Of a DNA stretch of 64,000 nt, positions 51,243-59,657 are shown one piece after another (position 1 is the first letter of the stretch; each line of letters opens with the position of its first letter). The notes beneath the pieces are model-generated. The model did no database searches and was not told the DNA's origin. It was given only the letters and a program-made list of their open reading frames with translations. Source of the stretch: Streptomyces fumanus (lineage in GTDB: Bacteria > Actinomycetota > Actinomycetes > Streptomycetales > Streptomycetaceae). The stretch lies in contig NZ_BNBI01000022.1 in assembly GCF_014655295.1 (NCBI RefSeq), positions 35,408 to 99,407 on the forward strand. Reading direction: 5' to 3'. The translations under genes and the position numbers were made by a program.

Positions 51243-52586
51243 TCAGGAAAGCCGCTTGAGGAGCATCGCCGAGGCCACCGGCCGCGCCCCCGCCCGGGCC
51301 ACCCCGTCGGCCACCTCCCGGTCGGTGGAGGCGACGATGACCGGCCGGCCCGGCGGCTCGGCGCGCACCAACTGGCGGATCAGCTCGTCCGCGGTGACCC
51401 CCGGCTTGGAGAACAGCACCCGCACCCCGCGCGGCGGCGCCAGCAGCACCGGCGCGACCAGCTCGGCCCCGTCGAAGACACAGGTCACCTCGGCGCCGGT
51501 CTGCGCGGCGAGCTGCGAGAGCTGCCCGAGCAGCCGCAGCCGCTGCTTCTCCAGCGGCATCTGCGGATAGCCGGTCTTGGTGACGTTGTAGCCGTCGACC
51601 ACCAGATGGGCCTGGGGCAGCGCCAGCAACTGGTCCAGGACGGCCGGGTCGTGCTCGGACAGCGCCCGGGCGGCGATGTCCTTGGGCGTCATCCGGCCCG
51701 GCTCCACGGCGTCCACGGTCTCGGCGGGGCGCACCGAGACGGGCGGCAGCGCCAGCTCGCGGCGGAGCCCCTGGGTGGCGTCCAGCAGCGTGTCCAGCAG
51801 CAGCCGGACCCGCATGTCCTCGACGCTGCGGCCCTCCCGGGCGGCGCGGCGGGTGGCCTCCAGGGCGGCCTCCGCCTCGCCGAGCCGGGCCTTGAGCCGC
51901 CGGGTCTCGCTCTCCGCGGCGGACAGGTGCGCCTGCCCGTCGGCGCGCGCCGCCTCCAGCTCGGCCCGGGCCTTGCGCAGCGCCGCCTCGCCGCGCCGGA
52001 CGTCGCTGAGCGCCGAGCGCAGCTTGCGGTGCAGCGACTCGGCCTCCTTGCGGGCCGCCTCCAGCTCGGCGCGGAGCCGCTCGGTCTCGGCGCGGCCCTG
52101 CTCCCGGGCGCGGTCCAGCTCGGCGCGGAGCCGCTCCAGCTCGGCGCGGGTCTCCTCGTCGGCGCGCTCGGCGTCGGCGCGCTGCGCCTCCTCGCCCGCG
52201 GCGGCCACCAGCTTCACCCAGCCGGCCGGCCGCAGTACGTAGGCCGCGGCCGCCACGTCGAGCGGGTCCGCGGCCGGGGGCGGGGCGCCGGAGTCGAGGG
52301 CGCCGGCCAGTTCCGGCTGGGCCTCTCTGAGCCGCTCGCCGATGCGCTGGCGGAACAGCGGGTCGGTCTCCAGGGCGGCGGCCATCGCGTTGCCCGCGAA
52401 CTTGGCCCGCCGGCTCGGCGTGAACCGGGCGAACTGCCGCAACTGGGCGGGCAGTTCGGCCGGGGTCAGCGCGCCGAAGCCGTCCGAGACGAGCTGCACC
52501 ACCCTGCGGCGCACCCCGTCGGGCAGGGGACGGTCGAGCACCTCAGCGGTGCCGTCGTCCGGCCCCCCGCCGTGTGTCTGCGCCAT
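51243..52586 (-). CDS. NYN domain (YacP-like) RNA-binding protein with coiled coil
   Basis: 447 residues. The N-terminus (25-110) is helical, residues about 130-250 are a long Ala/Glu/Arg coiled coil (LRAELDRAREQGRAE repeats), and the C-terminal ~170 residues are a NYN/PIN-like nuclease domain with VVDGYNVTKTGYPQ, VTCVFDGAEL and ASTDREVADGVARAG, whose acidic residues are typical of metal-dependent RNases such as YacP/Rae1. The ATG has GGGGTGA upstream. A zinc-ribbon gene lies 34 bp upstream, so they may be co-transcribed. Confidence 0.87.
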   Translation of the reverse strand: MAQTHGGGPDDGTAEVLDRPLPDGVRRRVVQLVSDGFGALTPAELPAQLRQFARFTPSRRAKFAGNAMAAALETDPLFRQRIGERLREAQPELAGALDSGAPPPAADPLDVAAAAYVLRPAGWVKLVAAAGEEAQRADAERADEETRAELERLRAELDRAREQGRAETERLRAELEAARKEAESLHRKLRSALSDVRRGEAALRKARAELEAARADGQAHLSAAESETRRLKARLGEAEAALEATRRAAREGRSVEDMRVRLLLDTLLDATQGLRRELALPPVSVRPAETVDAVEPGRMTPKDIAARALSEHDPAVLDQLLALPQAHLVVDGYNVTKTGYPQMPLEKQRLRLLGQLSQLAAQTGAEVTCVFDGAELVAPVLLAPPRGVRVLFSKPGVTADELIRQLVRAEPPGRPVIVASTDREVADGVARAGARPVASAMLLKRLS

Positions 52587-52620
52587 CCGTCACCCCAATC
52601 GCGTGCGGGGCCCGCTCCGC

Positions 52621-52860
52621 CTAGGAGCCGGCGCCCGGCCTGTCCACCAGTTCCACCTGGTCCACCGCGTTGCACCAGCGGCACCGCACCGACTCGATGC
52701 TCTCACTGACCACCTCGCGCTCCTCGACCTTCGGCTCGCCGGCCAGATCGAGGTGGACGTACTCCACGACCTTCGACGAGCGGGTCACGTCGAAGCGGGT
52801 GAGGTTGCCGCAGAGGGTGCAGCGCCACCGTGTGGTGTCCGTGGGCAGGGGAACCGTCAC
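52621..52860 (-). CDS. Small zinc-ribbon protein
   Basis: 79 residues with two CxxC pairs, CTLCGN and CRWCNA, forming a zinc ribbon, and the intervening segment TRFDVTRSSKVVEYVHLDLA. Such proteins are conserved in Streptomyces beside the rhomboid and NYN genes. The longer open frame upstream has no support; GTG at 52860 has GGAAGAGA and conservation begins VTVPLPTDTTRWRC. Function unknown; nucleic acid or protein binding is possible. Confidence 0.8.
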   Translation of the reverse strand: MTVPLPTDTTRWRCTLCGNLTRFDVTRSSKVVEYVHLDLAGEPKVEEREVVSESIESVRCRWCNAVDQVELVDRPGAGS

Positions 52861-53011
52861 TGTTCGCTCTCTTCCAGTGTCGCCCGGCGCACCGGCCTCC
52901 CCGGTACGTGTGGCTCGTAACCCTACGGCCTGGCGCGTGTCCGCCGCCCGCCTGTCCACGGCGGCGAGGCGGTTCCTCCCGTTCCGTCCCGTTGCGCCAT
53001 GCTCTGTAGCC

Positions 53012-53773
53012 ATGATCCGCAACTGGAGCACGGCCCTCGCGCACCGCGTCAGAACGGCGGGATCCGGCCACACCGCCCGGGGGACGGCGGCGCCGGTGAC
53101 GTACGGACTGATCGTCCTGTGCTGTCTGCTCTTCCTGGTCAGCCCCGCCGCGGGGGTCAACCCGGCGTACGGCTCCGGTGACGGGCTGCTCGCCGCGCAG
53201 CGCGCCTATTTCCGGCACTGGGGGGTGATCCCCACCGACCTGTTCGACGGCTCCCCGAGGGCGCTGCTGACCCCCGCCACGGCCCTCTTCGTGCACGGGA
53301 GCTGGGTGCACCTGCTCGGCAACATGCTCTTCCTCTACGTGTTCGGCGCGATGACCGAGGAACGGATGGGCCGGGTGCGGTTCACCGTGTTCTACGTCGG
53401 CTGCGGGTACCTGGCGCTGCTGGGCTACGCGGTGGCCAACTCCCGCTCCGAGCAGTCCCTGGTCGGCGCCTCCGGGGCGATCTCGGCGATCCTCGGGGCG
53501 TTCCTGTACCTGTTCCCCCGGGCGCGGGTGACCAGTCTCCTGCCGTTCCTGTTCTTCCTGCCGCTGCGGTTCCCGGCCTGGGTCGTGCTGCCGTTCTGGG
53601 CGGCCCTGCAGTGGCTGGCGGCCGGGCGGGCGGGCGACGGCCCGGGGGTGGCGTACCTGGCCCACCTGGTCGGCTTCGGCCTGGGGTTCCTCGTCGCCTG
53701 GGTGCGTTTCGGGCGGAGGACTAGAGTGAGGAGCACCCCAGCGCCCGTCCCCGAGGGAGAGAACCAGCCGTGA
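53012..53773 (+). CDS. Rhomboid family intramembrane serine protease
   Basis: 253 residues with about six membrane helices. The catalytic dyad is Ser154 in VGASGAISA and His218 in AHLVGFGLGF; His100 and Asn104 in HLLGN support the oxyanion hole. The loop TATALFVHGSWVH is typical of bacterial rhomboids. Start ATG 53012; no clear ribosome site. Its stop overlaps the next gene by four bases (GTGA), so it is probably translated with the Lrp-type sensor domain. Substrates unknown. Confidence 0.9.
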   Translation: MIRNWSTALAHRVRTAGSGHTARGTAAPVTYGLIVLCCLLFLVSPAAGVNPAYGSGDGLLAAQRAYFRHWGVIPTDLFDGSPRALLTPATALFVHGSWVHLLGNMLFLYVFGAMTEERMGRVRFTVFYVGCGYLALLGYAVANSRSEQSLVGASGAISAILGAFLYLFPRARVTSLLPFLFFLPLRFPAWVVLPFWAALQWLAAGRAGDGPGVAYLAHLVGFGLGFLVAWVRFGRRTRVRSTPAPVPEGENQP

Positions 53774-54051
53774 TCACCGCGATCGTCCTCATCAAGACCA
53801 GCGTGGACCGGATCCCCGAGATCGCGGAACGGATCGCCGCGCTGGACAGCGTCAGCGAGGTCTTCTCCGTCACCGGCACCTACGACCTGATCGCCATGGT
53901 GCGGGTGCGGCAGCACGAGGACCTGGCGGAGATCATCCCGGGCCGGATCAGCAAGATCCCGGGCGTGGAGGGCACGGACACGCATGTGGCGTTCCGCACG
54001 TACTCGCAGCACGACCTGGAGGCGGCGTTCGCCATCGGCCTGGAGAGCTGA
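53770..54051 (+). CDS. Stand-alone Lrp/AsnC ligand-binding (RAM) domain protein
   Basis: 93-residue protein made only of the alpha-beta RAM sensor domain of Lrp/AsnC regulators (VTGTYDLIAMVRVRQHEDL is the family core) with no helix-turn-helix. Such proteins form dimers or octamers and bind amino acids, and may act by joining full-length Lrp proteins. GTG overlaps the rhomboid stop (GTGA), implying coupled expression. A minus-strand gene follows 34 bp later. Confidence 0.87.
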   Translation: MITAIVLIKTSVDRIPEIAERIAALDSVSEVFSVTGTYDLIAMVRVRQHEDLAEIIPGRISKIPGVEGTDTHVAFRTYSQHDLEAAFAIGLES

Positions 54052-54085
54052 GCGGCCCGCTGCCGGCAGCGGGCCGCCACCCGGC

Positions 54086-55447
54086 TCAGGCGACCGCGGC
54101 GGAGGTGTCGGGCACGCAACGCCCGCCCTCGGTGCGGTAGTTCCACCGGGCGCCGTCCCGGACGAGTTCGCGTACGGCGGTCACGAACCGCTCCACGTGC
54201 TCGTCGGGGGTGCCCGCGCCGAAGCTGACCCGGACGGCGTTGAGGGACGTCTCGCCGGGCGCGGCCTCGGGGGCGCCGCACTCGCCCTGGGTCTCCGGGT
54301 CGCTGCCCAGCAGGGTGCGCACCAGCGGGTGGGCGCAGAACAGGCCGTCGCGGACCCCGATGCCGTACTCGGCGGAGAGGGCGGCGGCGAAGTGGCTGCT
54401 GTTCCAGCCGTCGACGACGAAGGAGAGGACGCCGACGCGCGGGGCGCCGTCCCCGAACAGGGAGAGCACCCGGACCTCGGGCACCCCGGCGAGGCCCTCC
54501 CGGACCTTCTCGATCAGGTACCGCTCGCGGGCGACCAGCGTGTCGAACCCGGCCTCGGTGAGGGCCTTGCAGGCTGCGGCGATGGCGTAGGCGCCGATCA
54601 CGTTGGGCGAGCCGGCCTCGTGCCGGGCGGCGCCCTGGTGCCACTCCACCTCCACTCCGCCGTCCGCGCGCCGGGCGACCCTGCGGCTGGCGCCGCCGCC
54701 CGCGAGGTAGGGCTCGGCGGCGCCCAGCCAGTCGGCGCGGCCGGCCAGCACGCCGGAGCCGAAGGGGGCGTACAGCTTGTGCCCGGAGAAGGCGACCCAG
54801 TCGACGTCCAGGTCGGTCACGCTGACCGGGTGGTGCGGGGCCAACTGGGCGGCGTCCAGGACGATCCGGGCGCCGTGCGCGTGGGCGGCGGCGGCCAGTT
54901 CGCGCACCGGCCACAGCTCGCCGGTGACGTTGGAGGCGCCGGTGACGCAGACCAGGGCGGGGCCGTGCGGGTCGCGGTCGGCCAGCGCGCGCTCCAGGGT
55001 GGCGACGGCCTCGCCGTGGCTGCGCGGGGCGTCGAGGTAGGTCACGTCCGCGCCGCGCCAGGGCAGCAGGGCGGCGTGGTGCTCGGTCTCGAAGACGAAG
55101 ACCCGGCAGTCGGCCGGCAGCGCGGCGGCGAGCAGGTTCAGCGAGTCGGTGGTGGACCGGGTGAAGACCACCTGGTCCCCCGCGCGGCAGCCGAGGAACT
55201 CCGCGACAGTCCGGCGGGCGTTCTCGAACAGGTCGGTGGACAACTGCGACAGGTACCCGGCGCCCCGGTGGACGCTGCCGTAGTACGGGGCATAGGCGGC
55301 CACGTCGTCCCAGACCCGCTGGAGCGCGGGGGCGCTGGCGGCGTAGTCCAGCGCGGCGTAGGCGACCTCGCCGCCGGTGACCAGCGGGACGGTGACATCC
55401 CGGCCGAGGACGGGCAGCGGAGCGGAGACAGCGGTGGGCACGGACAT
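54086..55447 (-). CDS. Cysteine desulfurase-like class V aminotransferase
   Basis: 453-residue PLP enzyme of fold type I. The PLP Lys224 is in FSGHKLYAPFGSG with His223 and Asp198 (IVLDAAQ). The active-site loop VRDGLFCAHPL holds Cys371, as in SufS/CsdA, favouring persulfide chemistry over simple transamination. It could be a cysteine desulfurase or selenocysteine lyase, or another C-S lyase. A SAM-IV riboswitch and a six-codon uORF lie in its leader, tying it to SAM or sulfur status. ATG at 55447 with GGGAG upstream. The C-terminal ~20 residues (RTEGGRCVPDTSAAVA) look disordered. Confidence 0.85.
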   Translation of the reverse strand: MSVPTAVSAPLPVLGRDVTVPLVTGGEVAYAALDYAASAPALQRVWDDVAAYAPYYGSVHRGAGYLSQLSTDLFENARRTVAEFLGCRAGDQVVFTRSTTDSLNLLAAALPADCRVFVFETEHHAALLPWRGADVTYLDAPRSHGEAVATLERALADRDPHGPALVCVTGASNVTGELWPVRELAAAAHAHGARIVLDAAQLAPHHPVSVTDLDVDWVAFSGHKLYAPFGSGVLAGRADWLGAAEPYLAGGGASRRVARRADGGVEVEWHQGAARHEAGSPNVIGAYAIAAACKALTEAGFDTLVARERYLIEKVREGLAGVPEVRVLSLFGDGAPRVGVLSFVVDGWNSSHFAAALSAEYGIGVRDGLFCAHPLVRTLLGSDPETQGECGAPEAAPGETSLNAVRVSFGAGTPDEHVERFVTAVRELVRDGARWNYRTEGGRCVPDTSAAVA

Positions 55448-55517
55448 GGCGGACTCCCGTGAGAGGCAGACGCGGAGAAAGATGAAAAGGGGTGTGCGGA
55501 GGCGGGGCTCTGCGGCC

Positions 55518-55538
55518 CTAGCGCATTCGCTTGCTCAC
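55518..55538 (-). CDS. Six-codon upstream ORF between the SAM-IV riboswitch and the desulfurase-like gene
   Basis: GTG AGC AAG CGA ATG CGC TAG encodes VSKRMR (MSKRMR with formyl-Met). It has a full GAGGAG ribosome site six bases upstream, stronger than that of the main gene. It lies 36 nt after the aptamer and about 70 nt before the main start. It could make expression depend on ribosome passage or on the Met/Arg codons; a chance ORF cannot be excluded. Confidence 0.45.
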   Translation of the reverse strand: MSKRMR

Positions 55539-55573
55539 GGAAGGCTCCTCGACGACCAGGACCCCTGGCGGGC

Positions 55574-55694
55574 GAGGGGTCCGCGCTTGCCGTGGACCTT
55601 GCTGTCCACGGCCTGGTCTTCACCCGGGGCACCCCGCCACGGACGGAGGGTTGCCGGACAGTCGGCCGGGGCCTGATGACTGTCACTCATGACC
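55574..55694 (-). ncRNA. SAM-IV riboswitch
   Basis: The minus-strand RNA follows the actinobacterial SAM-IV consensus: GGTCATGAGTGACAGTC at the 5' end, GGCCGACTGTCCGGCAACCC, the conserved GGGGTGCCCCGGGTGA loop, GACCAGG closing P1, the P5-like hairpin CCGTGGAC/GTCCACGG, and the pseudoknot strand GGCAAGCGCGGACC. SAM-IV binds S-adenosylmethionine and usually lowers expression of methionine and sulfur genes. Known examples lie upstream of such genes in Streptomyces and M. tuberculosis. Confidence 0.93.
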
Positions 55695-55776
55695 TGGTGC
55701 AGAAACGTACGGGAGGTGATCGCCGTCCCGCAACCCGTGTCCGGATCGCGGGACGTACGTCACAGGGGGCGGGCCC

Positions 55777-56841
55777 TCAGGCGTGGCTGGCGGCGACCCA
55801 GCGCTCCAGGACCCGGCGGGCGGCGCCCGAGTCGATGGCCTCGGCGGCGCGGTCCATCCCGGCCCGGATCCGGTCCGTGAGCGGTCCGTCGCCGGGCTCC
55901 AGGGCGACCAGCGCCGCCGCCGCGTTGAGCAGGACCGCGTCCCGTACCGGGCCGGGCTCGCCGGCCAGCAGCTTCCGGGCCACCTCGGCGTTGTAGGCGG
56001 CGTCGGCGCCGCGCAGCGCCGCCACCGGCACGATCTCCAGGCCGACGTCCCGGGGGTCGAAGGTCTCCTCGGTGACCTTGCCCTCGCGCACGGTCCACAC
56101 CCGGGAGGTGGCGGTGGTGGTCAGCTCGTCGAGGCCGTCGTCGCCGCGGAAGACCAGCGCGGAGTTGCCGCGCTCGGCGAAGACCCCGGCGATGATCGGC
56201 GCCATCCGGGCGTCGGCCACGCCGATGGCCTGGGAGCGGACCCGGGCCGGGTTGGTCAGCGGGCCCAGGAAGTTGAAGACCGTCCGGATGCCCAGTTGGC
56301 CGCGGGCCGCCGCCACATGGCGCAGCGCCGGGTGGAACTTCACGGCGAAGCAGAAGGTGATCCCGGCCTCCTCGGCGACCTCGGCGACCCGCCGCGGGCT
56401 CAGCTCCAGGTTGACGCCGAGCTGCTCCAGTACGTCGGAGGCGCCGGACGCGGAGGAGGCGGCGCGGCTGCCGTGCTTGACGACCTTGGCGCCGGCGCCC
56501 GCGACGACGATCGCGGACATGGTGGAGATGTTGACCGTCTTGGCGCCGTCGCCGCCGGTGCCGACGATGTCCACCGTGTCCCCGGGCACCTGGATCACGT
56601 TGGCGTGCTCGTACATGGTGCGGACCAGGCCGGTGATCTCCTCGACGGTCTCGCCCTTGGCGCGCAGCGCGACCGCGAACCCGGCGATCTGCGCGTCGGT
56701 CGCCTCGCCGCGCATGATCCGGTCCATCGCCCACGCGGCCTCGTCGGCGGAGAGGTCGCGGCCGTCCAGCAGGCCGTTCAGCACGGCGGGCCAGGAACGG
56801 CCCGCCGCGGTGTCGCCTCCAGCGGGGGTCACAGCGCTCAT
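55777..56841 (-). CDS. trpD: Anthranilate phosphoribosyltransferase
   Basis: 354-residue second enzyme of tryptophan synthesis, joining anthranilate and PRPP. PRPP-binding GTGGDGAKTVNIST (94-107), KHGSRAASSASGASDVLEQL (122-141), and FNFLGPLTNPA. ATG 56841 is set by an AGGAG six bases upstream; the frame runs on upstream without support. It lies apart from the trpEG fusion and is preceded by the qcrB terminator, so it has its own promoter in the short gap. As in M. tuberculosis, it neighbours the bc1 operon. Confidence 0.93.
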   Translation of the reverse strand: MSAVTPAGGDTAAGRSWPAVLNGLLDGRDLSADEAAWAMDRIMRGEATDAQIAGFAVALRAKGETVEEITGLVRTMYEHANVIQVPGDTVDIVGTGGDGAKTVNISTMSAIVVAGAGAKVVKHGSRAASSASGASDVLEQLGVNLELSPRRVAEVAEEAGITFCFAVKFHPALRHVAAARGQLGIRTVFNFLGPLTNPARVRSQAIGVADARMAPIIAGVFAERGNSALVFRGDDGLDELTTTATSRVWTVREGKVTEETFDPRDVGLEIVPVAALRGADAAYNAEVARKLLAGEPGPVRDAVLLNAAAALVALEPGDGPLTDRIRAGMDRAAEAIDSGAARRVLERWVAASHA

Positions 56842-56909
56842 CAGCCGCTCCTGGGTCGTGTGTGCGGTCGGGAGAAGTCGCCCCCACCCTATCCAGCCCG
56901 GGGGCACGC

Positions 56910-56946
56910 CGAAGGGCCCCGTCCGAACACCGGACGGGGCCCTTCG
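56910..56946 (-). terminator. Hairpin terminator of the ctaE-qcrCAB operon
   Basis: A perfect 16-bp stem (56910-56925 with 56931-56946) around an AACAC loop, 24 bp after the qcrB stop and before trpD. No T-tract follows. Confidence 0.88.
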
Positions 56947-56970
56947 TCGTCGTGTGGCGACGCGGGGAGA

Positions 56971-58608
56971 TCAGTGGTGGCCGTGGCCGCTGGTGATCTC
57001 CTTGTACTCCTCGACGGTCGGCTTGGGGATCTGGGACCCCTCGCCGTAGTACGCCTTGCTGAGCTTGGCGCGCAGCTTCTGGCTGCCCTTGGCCTTGCGC
57101 TCGACGCCGTTGTCGTCGACCGCCGGGCCGATCTCGGCGGGCCGGTACTGCTCGTGCGCGGTGAGGGTGTAGAGCTGCTCCTGGCTGAGCGGCTCGTGCA
57201 CCTCGATGAACTCACCGTGCGGCAGGCGCTTGATGATGCCGGCCTCGCGGCCGTGCAGCACCTTGTCCTTGTCCCGGCGCTGCAGGCCGAGGCAGATCCG
57301 CTTGGTGATCACGAACGCGACGACCGGGCCCACGAAGAAGCCGATGCGGACGAACCAGGTGACCGCGTTGATCGACAGGTGGAAGTGGGTGGCGATGATG
57401 TCGTTGCCACCACCGATCAGCATGATCATGTACGCGGTGACCCACGCGACGCCGAGGCCGGTGCGGGTCGGGGCGTTGCGCGGCCGGTCCAGGATGTGGT
57501 GCTCGCGCTTGTCGCCGGTGACCCAGGACTCGATGAACGGGTACAGCGCGATCGCCGCGAGGAACAGACCGAAGATCGCCAGCGGGATGAACACGCCCAG
57601 GACCAGGGTGTGGCCCCAGAAGTTGATCTCCCAGCCCGGCATGGCGCGGACCAGACCCTCGGCGAAGCCCATGTACCAGTCGGGCTGGGCGCCGGTGGAG
57701 ACCTGGTCGGGCCGGTAGGGACCGAGCGCCCAGATCGGGTTGACCGTGGCGATGCCGGCCAGGATCGCGATGACACCGAAGACCAGGAAGAAGAAGCCTC
57801 CGGCCTTGGCCATGTAGACCGGCAGCAGCGGCATGCCGACGACGTTCTTGTTGGTCTTGCCGGGGCCCGCGAACTGCGTGTGCTTGTGGTAGAAGACCAG
57901 GATCAGGTGGGCGACCACCAGGCCGAGCATGATGCCCGGCAGCAGCAGGATGTGGATCGAGTAGAACCGCGCGACCATGTCGTCGCCCGGGAACTCCCCG
58001 CCGAACAGGAACATCGAGATGTACGTGCCCACGATCGGCACGGACAGGATCGCGCCCTGGGTGAAGCGGACACCGGTGCCGGAGAGCAGGTCGTCCGGGA
58101 GCGAGTAGCCGGTGAAGCCGGTGAACATGCCCAGGACGAACAGCAGGAAGCCGAACAGCCAGTTGATCTCACGCGGCTTGCGGAACGCGCCGGTGAAGAA
58201 GACGCGCATCATGTGCACGAACATGCCGGCGAGGAAGACGATCGCCGCCCAGTGGTGGATCTGCCGGATCAGCAGACCGCCCCGGACGTCGAAGCTGATG
58301 TCCAGCGTCGACTTGTACGCCTCGCTCATGAGCTGACCCTGCAGCGGGACGTAGCTGCCGTGGTACTCCACCTCGTTCATCGACGGGTGGAAGAACAGCG
58401 TCAGGTACACACCCGTGAGGATGATGATGAGGAAGCTGTAGAGGCAGACCTCGCCCAGCATGAAGGACCAGTGGTCCGGGAAGATCTTCCGCATGTTGGC
58501 CTTGGCCAGGGAGTAGATCCCCAGCCGGCCGTCGGCCCAGTCGGCGACGCGTTCGCCGGCCGGTGCCTTCCCGCGAGAGCGGGCCGTGGTGCTCTCTTGA
58601 GTGCTCAT
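56971..58608 (-). CDS. qcrB: Cytochrome bc1 complex cytochrome b subunit
   Basis: 545-residue membrane subunit of the menaquinol:cytochrome c oxidoreductase. Eight or more membrane helices; heme-binding histidines in LLIRQIHHWAAIVFLAG and MFVHMMRVFF and in YSIHILLLPGIMLGL followed by VVAHLILVFYHKHTQF; the GFTGYSLPDDLLSGTG Qo loop. A long C-terminal extension past residue 420, with a cytoplasmic tail ending SGHGHH, is typical of actinobacteria. ATG overlaps the qcrA stop (ATGA). This complex joins the aa3 oxidase in a supercomplex. Confidence 0.96.
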   Translation of the reverse strand: MSTQESTTARSRGKAPAGERVADWADGRLGIYSLAKANMRKIFPDHWSFMLGEVCLYSFLIIILTGVYLTLFFHPSMNEVEYHGSYVPLQGQLMSEAYKSTLDISFDVRGGLLIRQIHHWAAIVFLAGMFVHMMRVFFTGAFRKPREINWLFGFLLFVLGMFTGFTGYSLPDDLLSGTGVRFTQGAILSVPIVGTYISMFLFGGEFPGDDMVARFYSIHILLLPGIMLGLVVAHLILVFYHKHTQFAGPGKTNKNVVGMPLLPVYMAKAGGFFFLVFGVIAILAGIATVNPIWALGPYRPDQVSTGAQPDWYMGFAEGLVRAMPGWEINFWGHTLVLGVFIPLAIFGLFLAAIALYPFIESWVTGDKREHHILDRPRNAPTRTGLGVAWVTAYMIMLIGGGNDIIATHFHLSINAVTWFVRIGFFVGPVVAFVITKRICLGLQRRDKDKVLHGREAGIIKRLPHGEFIEVHEPLSQEQLYTLTAHEQYRPAEIGPAVDDNGVERKAKGSQKLRAKLSKAYYGEGSQIPKPTVEEYKEITSGHGHH

Positions 58609-59657
58609 CCGCGCTCCCAGAATGCAGGACCGACGGGCTCTTCGAAGTCGCCGAGCGCTTCGAGGTAGCCCTCGTCGTTCACGCCGATCCGCAACTGCGG
58701 CAGGGCGTGACCGGCGGGACCGAAGATGACCCGGGCACCGTCGGACAGGTCGAAGGTGGACTGGTGGCAGGGGCAGAGCACGTGGTGCGTCTGCTGCTCG
58801 TACAGCGAGATCGGGCAACCGACGTGGGTGCAGATCTTCGAGTACGCGACGATGCCCTCGTGCGACCACTCCAGCTCGCGCTTGTCCTTGATGTCGTCCG
58901 GCTGGATGCGGACGATCATCAGGGCGGCCTTGGCGATCTCGTTCTGGAACGCGTGGTCGTGCTCCTCCAGGCCCTCGGGCTTGGCGAAGGTGAGCGAGCC
59001 CACCGCCACGTCGGAGGGGCGCAGCGGCTCGTTGGTGTTCATGTTCACCAGCAGCTTGCCCTTGGACCACAGCGTGTGGCGCAGCTTGTCCTCGGGCAGC
59101 GGGCCGAGGTCGCGCAGCAGCACGACGCCGGAGAGGGGCACCAGCGCGACCGCGCCGAGCATGGTGTTCCGGATCAGCTTGCGACGGCCGATCACGGACT
59201 CCTTGGCGCCCTGCTTGAAGTCGGCGTGCACCTTGGCGCGGACCTCGGGGGACGCCTCGATCGGGTGGCGCTCGTCGGCGACCTCGACGTCGGACATCAG
59301 GGTGCGGGCCCAGTGGACCGCGCCCGCGCCGATGCAGAACAGCGCCACGCCCAGGGTGAGGCCGAGGGCGAAGTTCAGCGCGTTGATGTGCCCGAGCGGG
59401 AAGACGAAGACCGACTTGTCGTGGTCGATCGCGACGTAGGACGCGATGAAGCCGATGGTGGCCAGCATCGAGACCGTGAACATCAGGGCGACGCTGCGCT
59501 CGGAGCGCTTGGCGGCCCGCTCGTCGACGTCCTGGATGCGGTGCTCGTGGGGCGGCAGCCCCGGGTCGGCGAACGGGTGCTTCTCGTCCGCCAGCTCGCC
59601 GTGGGCGGTGGCCTGCGCGGCCGGCAGGTTCTCTTCTGGAATGTCTTGGCTACTCAT
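58605..59657 (-). CDS. qcrA: Cytochrome bc1 complex Rieske iron-sulfur subunit
   Basis: 350-residue actinobacterial Rieske protein with three membrane segments (about 55-77, 92-115 and 165-183), unlike the single segment elsewhere. The [2Fe-2S] ligands are Cys276/His278 (CTHVGC) and Cys295/His298 (CPCHQS), with Cys281 and Cys297 available for the disulfide. ATG at 59657 overlaps the qcrC stop and the gene overlaps qcrB, giving a tight translational chain. Confidence 0.95.
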   Translation of the reverse strand: MSSQDIPEENLPAAQATAHGELADEKHPFADPGLPPHEHRIQDVDERAAKRSERSVALMFTVSMLATIGFIASYVAIDHDKSVFVFPLGHINALNFALGLTLGVALFCIGAGAVHWARTLMSDVEVADERHPIEASPEVRAKVHADFKQGAKESVIGRRKLIRNTMLGAVALVPLSGVVLLRDLGPLPEDKLRHTLWSKGKLLVNMNTNEPLRPSDVAVGSLTFAKPEGLEEHDHAFQNEIAKAALMIVRIQPDDIKDKRELEWSHEGIVAYSKICTHVGCPISLYEQQTHHVLCPCHQSTFDLSDGARVIFGPAGHALPQLRIGVNDEGYLEALGDFEEPVGPAFWERG

